A stretch of 64,000 nt of DNA from Marchantia polymorpha subsp. ruderalis (taxonomy: Eukaryota > Streptophyta > Marchantiopsida > Marchantiales > Marchantiaceae), in assembly GCA_037833965.1 (NCBI GenBank), contig AP031357.1, positions 6,468,001 through 6,532,000 on the forward strand. The letters run 5' to 3'. Position numbers and translations under genes: made by a program. Positions 50,651-64,000 of the stretch are shown here, piece by piece (position 1 is the first letter of the stretch; each line of letters opens with the position of its first letter). The notes under the pieces were generated by a model, which was not told where the DNA came from, ran no database searches, and saw only the letters and a program-made list of their open reading frames with translations.

Positions 50651-51685
50651 TAGAGAGTTTCACCTCACACGTACCGGTACTACAGTTAAGGCTCACTACT
50701 CGGAGGTGTTACTTAGAGGAGGTTTCGTAGCTTCATGTTGTTAACTGTAAGGTTACACGTGTTCAACGTTAAAGTGGTCCATGTGTACGACAAACTTCTC
50801 CAAGTTTATTGTTTGGCGTTTTTTCTTATTTTCAAGGTTCATGACGCTTTTGCAATGTCAAAGCGTAAGCGTTTGGATGTCAAGACAAAATTGGAGGTGC
50901 TCAATTTTCTCAGTAAACTAGCAACCACTTAGGATGAAGCAGCATTAGCATTTTTGATAGCACGTCCAACTGTTTTAAAAAATTTGGAAGCAAAGAGAAG
51001 TTATCAGACAAGTGACATCGGAATTAAACAGAGGTGAGATTATATTGATTCTTATATCAACTCGAGTGTAGATTCTTACCGACATGGTGCATCAATGAAG
51101 TTGAAGTCGATGCGCTCTCGTTGAACGTGAGTGGAGAGGTGCTCAAAACAAGGTTCTGTTTTTGCGATCATCATCTTATATGCGACTCATGCACGAGTAC
51201 AACAAGATTGCCAAGAATCAAAACGTTGTCTTCTATATACTGCAAGATAATTGCTCATCTCATGTTTGCGCGTCGAAGATTTTGAATCCATCAGGTTCAC
51301 ATAAAACTTTTTTCCGATTTTAGAACTTGTGCATTATTTTTGTTCCACCGAATGCTACAAGCGAATGTCAATCTCTTGATCAAAGAATCATTTGGTGTTT
51401 TAAAGCGCATTTTCGTCGTGCTCAACTAAACCACCAGTTGTCTGAGTATATACACATGTTGTCTGAGTAAGAATTTTGTTGAAAATGTCGAAACACGTGG
51501 CAAATATTTGTCACGTGCCACAATAGGTCACTATTTGAGGTGTTATGTCACTATTAGAAAATAATGACGTACCGTTCTTATTTGATAGATTTTCAAGCTA
51601 AGATCTAATGGTTCTTCACTTTTAAGTCACTATAAGGAGTATGACACTACTAAGAAGTGACACTATTGGGAGGTGAAACTCTTTA
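50651..51685 (+). mobile_element. Internally deleted pogo/Tigger-like (Tc1/mariner superfamily) element
   Basis: Ends are TAGAGAGTTTCACCTC (50651-50666) and GAGGTGAAACTCTTTA (51670-51685), inverted repeats matching at 15 of 16 bases, with TA at both outer edges as expected for the TA target duplication of Tc1/mariner elements. Between them lies a broken CENP-B/pogo-type transposase. The 1.03-kb length is short for a full element (transposases of this family need about 1.5 kb), so the centre is deleted. GTCACTATT-like and GAGGTGTTA motifs recur near both ends as subterminal repeats. Not autonomous. Confidence 0.82.
50860..51436 (+). pseudogene. Broken CENP-B/pogo-type transposase
   Basis: The N-terminal part reads MSKRKRLDVKTKLEVLNFL, a CENP-B/psq-type helix-turn-helix start, then a stop, then DEAALAFLIARPTVLKNLE continuing the domain. 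After a gap the DDE domain resumes: VVFYILQDNCSSHV (second catalytic Asp), a stop, then IIFVPPNATSECQSLDQRII and FKAHFRR (family: FLPPNTTSLLQPLDQGI..FKAHYRR; third catalytic Asp). The part with the first catalytic Asp is missing. At least two in-frame stops and a large internal deletion make it inactive. Confidence 0.85.
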
Positions 51686-52276
51686 CTCTCAAGTTATTAT
51701 CCTTGTTACACATCTAGATGTAGTATACTGTATACTACATCTACATGTATGCTACACGTATACTATACACATCATCAACAAGCTACATTTACTATTGAAT
51801 GGATGAGATAGATCAGTTCTCTCTTTTGATGTCTAAGATCTATACGGGATTACTTCTCTCTAATTTTTTCGACCCGGCTTGAATAATTTTTAGTCTTATT
51901 CGTCTTTGCTAATCACTGATTATCAATCTTTGATTATTTATCCTTGATTTTCAAATTTTCAAAATATTTATCAATAAAAAATAATAATATGGATAAGTGT
52001 AAATAATTGGACTTATGAATATCGCTATTTTTTCATGAGGGTCCCCCTCTCCATATTTTTTCTTATATTTTCCATACGAACGGGAGGTAAGTACTTATGA
52101 TGTCATGGGAGCAGTTTAATATAAAGATGAAGAGTCTGGAAAGGGTTGCGGGCATGGGCCAATGTGGGTCCATTGTGAAACCGCCGGGCGGCCGCCCGAG
52201 ATCGGCGTCGGGAGAAAGAGGTCGGAGCCCGTGAGGCGCACTCGTCGTCATGTGATGCTCACGTTTCCATTAAGGC

Positions 52277-52387
52277 TGCGGATCATGCGACCAGCACCGC
52301 AGCGCAGCATTCGTCCATGTTCAGATCTCGTCGAGCTGCCGGAATGGCCCACGATGGAAGCACTCTCCCGGATCCCCCAAGTTAAGC
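52277..52387 (+). pseudogene. Possible 5S-rRNA-derived fragment
   Basis: Two pieces resemble plant 5S rRNA in order: GATCAT..ACCAGCAC at 52282-52302 (5S start: GATCATACCAGCAC) and AGCACT...CCGGATCCC..AAGTTAAGC at about 52356-52387 (5S: AGCACT...CCGGATCCC...AAGTTAAGC, including the internal promoter A box). Roughly 12 bases between GGATCCC and AAGTTAAGC are missing, and the 3' half of 5S is not seen. Could be a truncated 5S pseudogene, a 5S-derived SINE head, or chance. Confidence 0.3.
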
Positions 52388-52494
52388 AATGTCGACAAAC
52401 GCCATGGCGATCGGAGCTCAGAGAGAAAATCGGAGTCCTGGATCGAGATGTTCTTATACAGAATCAGACAGGCGGCGAGTAAAGCCAGCGAGAG

Positions 52495-52519
52495 TGCTGC
52501 TGCTGCTGCTGCTGCTGCT
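52495..52519. repeat. (TGC)n microsatellite
   Basis: Eight TGC units, immediately followed by TTTAAAAGGC. Confidence 0.95.
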
Positions 52520-52611
52520 TTAAAAGGCAGGTGTGGTCGGCCTGGTGTGTCTGGGCTATGGATGTAGAACAGCTTGACCTCTGGTGGATCCTATAACTCA
52601 AGTCAATGGTA

Positions 52612-52645
52612 TTCGATTCGGATGTCTATTGACATCTGAATCGAA
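52612..52645. repeat. Strong short hairpin
   Basis: TTCGATTCGGATGTC (52612-52626), loop TATT, GACATCTGAATCGAA (52631-52645). Fifteen stem positions pair, with a single G-U wobble if read as plus-strand RNA. Lies about 90 bp downstream of a TTTAAAAGG motif in the GC-rich block. Confidence 0.7.
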
Positions 52646-53286
52646 AGGCGCTCGTGAGCTCGAGGTCACTCAGAGAAGCCTTCCAGTAAGTCCTAGAGTC
52701 GTCAGTGGAGATCTGATGAGAGCCTAGAGACTTAGGCATGAAGTGCCCATAGGCCTCGTCCCTCGGATCTGCTGAAAGGTGTCCGATCCCACATTGGGTG
52801 AAGGAATCTCGGCTTTCGACAGCTCGTGCCCTCAGTCAACCGCACAAAGTCAGTGCCGGGTTGCCTTTTCGTGGCAGAGGTGACTGAATGCGAGAACTCG
52901 ATCTGACAGACGAGAGTTCTGTTCTCAGAGTCCGTGCCTCATCAACTCGATGGTGAAACACCCTTCCGCAATCAGTCCGTCTTTCCTCATCTCTTTTCTG
53001 AGTGCCAGCTGAGACTCAATTAGTGACTGTAAAGCGTGTGCCTACCATAGTGAGTGAGTGAGAGATGGCGGGCATGGTGTTTGGGACTGATTGCTGCACC
53101 TTGTGTTCCTTGTGCTGGATCACAGAAAATCTTGACCTGCTTTTTGTGCCCTAGAACCTCCACAAACGCAACTCTCCTCAAGAGTCGTTACATGTGAAAC
53201 ATACTGATGAGGCTTCGCCAAAGAAGAAACGAAAAATCGCTGTTGAGCATCAATTTGAAGACTGCGGTCACGTCACTTAGCCGACC

Positions 53287-53295
53287 TATATAAAG
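53287..53295 (+). promoter_or_regulatory. TATA box candidate
   Basis: TATATAAAG in GC-moderate surroundings, about 70 bp upstream of an ATG at 53357 that opens a 65-codon frame (to 53554) with no known motif. Confidence 0.3.
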
Positions 53296-54455
53296 GAAGG
53301 AAAGGATGCGTAGTCGAAAGTCTATGTGATGGGCTTTCTCATCGGAAAGCTCAGACATGAAGGATGGCACAAGAACAACCTTACTGAAGGATTCTCTGCA
53401 TCCAAATCGCTCTTCTTGTTTGCTGGTTCGGCCTGTTAAAGTGGTGGTGGAAAGGCCCTATGGGCCAGTTTGCATACATCTGGACTCTGTACCACTGAAG
53501 CACTTTCCGCTGTCGGTATTGCCCAGGAGCTCAGCAAAAACGACGAGGGTTTGACTGATTCCTCGTCTAAAGATTCTTCGGTCGACCTTTGGGCTCTGGA
53601 ATCCAGAGGTCGACAGAAAAACCGCGTACCTTTTTATCCCAGTTCCCTTCCACTCCCTTCTCGTTTGCAACTTTGTATCTCAGCGTAACTAGTGTACTCT
53701 TCCTCGCACGCCCATTGCAACGCTAGGGACCGTCAACATTAACCAGCTTTCATCAGGCAAATGGGAATTTCATAAAAACGACAGGACTCGCACTAGTCTA
53801 GACTCAAAGTTTCATCTTCATACTGTAAAAGTTATTTGCCGTGGAACATGTGAACTTCTCTTTTGGGCGATATTAGGTCCGGCGTATTTGGTTGATCAAT
53901 TCACCTTTATAATTACTAACATCATGATTTGAATTACAGAACCTAACACGTACAAATACTCACGGGATATAGTGGCGCCCAATAGAATACGAAAATTTGC
54001 AAGTTCTCCCTACAGGATTTTGAGGTCGACTAATAACACTGGATCTCTGCCACCGATTTAGCTCACGTGATGAAAATTACTCTCCGCTACAGAAACGTCC
54101 ACGGGGTTCCACCGCCAAGTCATGATCTAAGAGGCGACCATGTGAAGCTTGACAAGTTCTGACAGTAGCCATCGAGCCACGGCATGAACTGAAAACTGCT
54201 CGTCAAACTACAATTCCATCCGCACCCATTTCATCACCGGTTCTGAGTTTACAAAACATAAAAAAAAAATAAAAAATTGTCCATGTCACACGTGAACATA
54301 TTGGCTCAAGATCATAACACGGTGTTACTCCCGATGATTAATTAAGAGATATACAAAGAATGAGACGGGAGCTATCATAGCCGACAAGCTCCAGCTCCCA
54401 CAGTAAACACAGGTTCAACCTGGCCGCAATACATTCCATTCCGCTTTCAAACTTA

Positions 54456-60334
<5,879 letters not shown>

Positions 60335-61253
60335 TTCTCGATAATTTGCTCACGATCCCTTTCAAAAACACTCACAATTGACCTGCACCGCGATTTCTTC
60401 GAACCTGTCGAGGCAAGCAATCCATTCGCACTCCAAGCTCGCTACTCCGAACTCCAAAACCCCAGGATCGACGAAGAAACCTAAAACCCTAACCCTAACC
60501 ACGACCACCCTTCAGCGTAACGGAGGCCTTGCCTTCGCTCGGTTTCACCCGTCGCCCACAAACACCCACCGGCAGCAGCCCATCGTAGCCCATAGTGGGT
60601 CGAAAGACGTTCGAGCAATGGACAAATTGGGCTACAAACCAATTATAGGCCTCGGACAGAGTACGGAGGCAGGGCGGAGCCTGATTGGTCGATTCTCGCA
60701 GTGTCATTCATTCTTCCAGTTCGAGACCGGCTGCCGCCGGTGGCGGGCACATCTGGGTCAGCTGACCGTGGAAGCGGTTGCGGGTGAGCTCGAAGGCCCT
60801 GCCTGTATCGTATCTGGAAGGCCCGGAGGTCGAATGTCCGACGAGCCCCGAGTCTCACCTTGCATCGAATTTCGTCGCTCAGTCAGAAGGTCGAATCGGG
60901 GTCGACATCGTGTGGAGGTTCTGGTTGTGGGGGCGGGGACACGTGATCGTCTCAGAGGCGAGTCATCAAAGCGCACATTGTCAGTTATCGGCAAGATTTT
61001 CGGGCCCGGCCCCCCTCGTGGCGTGATTCCTCGCTTGAATGCTCGAGATTCCAGCGTCGGGTTTCATTCGGTTGGGGTTTTTGATTCCGGACGAGCGGAA
61101 AGAGTGTGCGTTTGGGCGATCGGCGAGCTCTCGAGGCAAATCTCGCGAGGATTCGTTCTGTTCTGGGGCTTTGTGTTGTGCTTTTACTTCGTGGGGCGAG
61201 CGAGCGAGCGAGTAGAGTGAGTTGGTTCGTGAGGAGAGCAGGAGCCTGAAAGC
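60335..61253. promoter_or_regulatory. Bidirectional promoter region, helicase / p28
   Basis: 919 bp between two divergent ATGs. Holds a telobox at 60484-60500 on the helicase side. GC-rich, CpG-rich toward p28. No clear TATA box in either direction. The plus-strand frame through this region (60378-61220) has no family motif and I treat it as non-coding. Confidence 0.6.
60484..60500 (+). promoter_or_regulatory. Telobox / interstitial telomere-like motif
   Basis: AAACCCTAACCCTAACC, 150 bp upstream of the helicase ATG. AAACCCTAA is the plant telobox, known near transcription starts of genes for ribosome production. This suits a ribosome-assembly helicase. The second unit is a six-base CCCTAA, so it is not a run of the plant CCCTAAA telomere repeat. 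Confidence 0.6.
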
Positions 61254-63727
61254 ATGACGTTAGCAGCCCAAGGGCCAGAGCCATGGCCTTCTCTGCTCAA
61301 GTATGGCAACGCTTCCATCATCCCTCAGAAGACTGCGACTTCGAAACCTGGAGCCAGCAAGGTTTGTCGTGCACGATCGCAGCTCGTTGCGTCGTTTCTC
61401 TTTCATCTACATTCTACATTGCCCTTTTACGAGTCTCGTAAATCGTATGTGATCGAGAATCTGCTGGGGAAAAATAGAGGAGCAGATGCGATGAGCAATT
61501 GAGATTTGCTCTTCCACAATTACTTGAATCAACTGAGCTTTCTCCACTAAGCAAAACCCAAGCACGAGAGACCAAATGCCTGCGGCCGGACAATGAAATT
61601 CCTGAACTGCGTTCATATCCACTGATGACAACAATTCCAATGACAACAGCGTTTCTTCGATAGCGTTTCTTGTAGATTGTTCTGGCGTACTCTTGACTCG
61701 TGATCCAAGAGATTCATCATTAATTAAATATCTAACGTTTAGGGATAAATACACTCTGCAGTCATTATATCGACTGACAGGCTTTGAGCTTCTAGAACAA
61801 GACTGTAGAATGTACCAGCTGATGTTTTTCGCTGAGCAGGCTGGCTCCAAGATTGTTCTCCCTATGGAAGCGAAAAAGGACAGTGTCTCACAAACTGAGG
61901 ACATTCTCGACTCCATCCTGCCGCCCAGGCACGTCTTTCACGTTTGTTACAACTCAAAAACTGTTAAACTTAAGTCACCCTTTGGCACTAGAAACCTGTG
62001 CAGCCTTGTCCCTCAAGTTAAATACGGAACTGAGAAAATATTCTGTCGAATGCCCACTTCAGAGGCTTCTACAGTCGATGAACACTTCGAAGGCACATAA
62101 TACTGAAATTAGCCTCGCCATTGAAAAGAAGGGTTCAGACAGGATCCCACCTCTTCGCTAGACATGAATCAGAGTCAAATCGAAGGATTCTTATCGGCAT
62201 CTTGATGATAACTTGCGGTAGAAGTGATTCACACTTTCTAAGATTCAACGATAGTCAAGGCTGACTTCTTCAATGTTTGCAGGACGTGGACAGAAGGGTC
62301 CGATGTTTGGATTCAGAAGGTTTCCAGTGCTCCAGCAACTCGTCTTGATGTCATCAACTTGCAGGTCTAGTTCCGTCTACGCTGCAACTTGTAGTGAAGG
62401 TTGAACATCAGACGCATTGTGTGCTTCCTGTCACGTGAATCTCAAAAAGCCAGATACGGAAAGCCTTTATGAGCATGTGGAAGTTCATGACGTCGTTACG
62501 TAGATGGTGCCTCGAGACTTCTCTACAGATTGCTTGTGTGATTGATTGATTCACTACAGATCTAACCTACCATACACTGAATGTCCGCACCTTGGTTTGA
62601 CGAACAAACTTGTACCAGTGTCCATCACTGACCTAAAGTTTGGAATTCTTTTTCAAAATGCCATAGGAAAAATTGGATCAACAACTGCAGCATCGGCAAG
62701 CTAGGGAGACAGGAATTTGTCCAATTCGGGAGGAACTCTACGCTCAAGCTTAGTTCGCTCCCCATATCCACCTTCCACAACCGTCCCCCCTCAGAGTTTC
62801 CCCCGTGGCTTCTACCTCAGACCATGCATGAATTTAGAGACTGGGATCGGATGACGTCTTCAAAGTGCTCAATAAGAAACAAATTAGATGTTTCATGGAC
62901 AGAAGATGGTACCTAAGACCTGGGAAATTGGAACGAAATCGCATCGCCAATCGAATTCCAGCGCGAAGGCAAACCCTCGGTGGATTTCGGATACGAGGGT
63001 ATCCTCAATGGCGATGTGTATACTATAAGATTCTAACTATGGTCTAATGCCCCGGTGTCCCTCTGAAGTCTTCAAATGACAATGGAAGTCTGTCAAGTTT
63101 TCATACTTCTCTCTCACGTTTTGAAGACACAGATGAGTGAAAGTGAGGAGGGATGTTTGGAAGGGTTGCAGTGCATGGACGAGCTTATCCGCCAAGTTAC
63201 GGTCAACTGTGCAGAGAGAGGTCTCCTCCTTCTCCGGGTTCGTGATGAGCTCCGAATGGTAAGAACCTGAATTTCACCTTAACACTAGGTCTCCAAGTGG
63301 ACTGGCTAGAAATTATCGAAAAGAAGAATACAAAGGTACTGACCGGTGCAAGTTCTTCTTTTCGTCCTTCAGACAATAGCTGCATATCAGGCATTGTATG
63401 AAAGCAGTGTGGCATTCGGCTTGAGAAAAGCCTTGCAGGCCGAAGTTGGAAAGGCGAATATGGAAGTGCGCATCCAGCAGGTTAGATGAATCACTTTGTC
63501 AAACTCATATTGTAAAGATTTGCAGGAACGACAAAGAAGGAGACTACCATTTTTTTACCTTGACCTGGATATAGCCGAAAGTACAAGAAGTCAATAATCG
63601 TTCTAAAGGAATCACGCAATAATTGTTGGTGGATCTGGCTTTTGAGATTTTTTCACTGTGTGCATTCGGTTCCTTGCAGTTGGAGGCTGAGGCCAAGGAG
63701 CTTGACAGGCAAGTGGCCGAGTGGAAG
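61254..63727 (+). CDS. DNALI1: Axonemal inner-arm dynein light chain p28 (partial, runs off window)
   Basis: Seven exons visible: 61254-61361, 61840-61928, 62283-62364, 62667-62747, 63172-63258, 63373-63480, 63680-63727, giving 201 aa; the last 50 or so residues of this roughly 250-aa family lie beyond the edge. ATG at 61254. Family blocks: DILDSILPPR, WTEGSDVWIQKVSSAPATRL, DVINLQEKLDQQLQ, RQARETGICPIREELYAQ, CMDELIRQVTVNCAERGLLL, LRVRDELRMTIAAYQALYES, SVAFGLRKALQAE, then coiled coil ending DRQVAEWK. p28 binds the inner-arm dynein heavy chains with actin in motile cilia; in land plants this means swimming sperm, so expression should be limited to antheridia. Odd: exons 2 and 4 end at GC, not GT, donors (61929 and 62748). 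The second is also a poor donor otherwise. All other junctions are GT-AG. Confidence 0.93.
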
Positions 63728-64000
63728 GTAATAAATCTTCATCCCCAAAGCCTTTGCGCCAGCAGTGTTTCATGCGTGCCCGAAGTTAGGCTCCTACTGT
63801 GTTCTGGTTATGGTGGCAAGCACCTCGTTGCACAAGTGGGAACGTTCGCACCATCACCCCCCTACACACCCCGAGCAGTTTTGACTGCTCTCGGGTTCTA
63901 CGAAGTGCCCATCTCCTAAAACCGTTTCTGCTACTTGCAACGTACGGTACTAGAGCATGGGTTTGTGGTTGTATGCCTCTCCATGTAGTGCTTCACTAAG
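63728..64000 (+). other. Intron of the p28 gene at the window edge
   Basis: Begins with GTAATA right after the VAEWK codons. The expected next block (KCEAIEKRE-like) is not present, so the intron continues past the window. Confidence 0.7.

Larger units (their letters stand above)
51686..54455. other. Intergenic, includes a GC-rich non-coding block
   Basis: 51.7-52.1 kb is AT-rich. From about 52.14 to 53.75 kb GC rises sharply without any convincing long ORF. The block carries a 5S-like fragment, a TGC microsatellite, a strong hairpin, and a TATA-like CTATATAAAGG at 53286-53296 with a 65-codon ORF starting at 53357. It may be a non-coding RNA gene, the remains of a gene, or an inserted repeat. 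I could not decide. Confidence 0.4.

Noticed and set aside
60378..61220. 280-codon plus-strand frame between helicase and p28
   Set aside because: Spans the shared promoter, contains the telobox, and has Arg/Gly-rich composition typical of GC-rich non-coding DNA.

Overview
The window reads as nuclear DNA of a land plant. All the long genes are interrupted by short GT-AG introns, the protein families are plant ones (RHY1A-like RING-H2 ligase, PMT/QUASIMODO-type Golgi methyltransferase, RH16-type DEAD-box helicase, mitochondrial-type PPR protein), and the gene-poor parts are AT-rich with decayed transposons. The p28 axonemal inner-arm dynein light chain at the right edge implies flagellated sperm. 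That excludes flowering plants and conifers and points to a bryophyte (liverwort or moss), or less likely a fern or lycophyte. The species cannot be fixed from sequence reading alone.

Layout. 0.35-1.39 kb (-): RING-H2 ligase. 2.45-2.91 kb (-): possible small unrecognised gene. About 3-24 kb: long AT-rich stretch with no gene I can support, holding one TATA-led 70-codon ORF, a G-quadruplex motif, hairpins and a diverged inverted repeat. 24.4-25.1 kb (+): unrecognised 238-aa protein in a GC-rich island behind a clear TATA box. 29.2-33.7 kb (-): 14-exon PPR gene, head-to-head with a single-exon secreted/membrane protein at 34.8-35.5 kb (+). 37.5-41.2 kb (-): 8-exon PMT methyltransferase. 41.3-54.4 kb: no host gene recognised, but a decayed Ty1/copia RNase H remnant (49.5-49.9 kb), an internally deleted pogo/Tigger-like element with matching terminal inverted repeats and flanking TA (50.65-51.69 kb), and a GC-rich block with a 5S-rRNA-like fragment and a strong hairpin (52.1-53.7 kb). 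54.5-60.3 kb (-): complete 15-exon RH16 helicase, head-to-head with the p28 gene (61.25 kb to beyond the right edge, +) across a 0.92-kb promoter that carries a telobox.

I rebuilt the spliced genes by hand. Exon phases close exactly for PMT (783 aa), the helicase (619 aa) and the PPR gene (620 aa, first junction tentative). In p28, two junctions only keep frame with GC rather than GT donors. The genes are housekeeping or developmental and do not form one pathway. I found no obvious new multi-gene system. The least explained items are the two GC donors in p28, the decayed pogo element, the GC-rich non-coding block at 52-53.7 kb and the two protein genes I cannot name.
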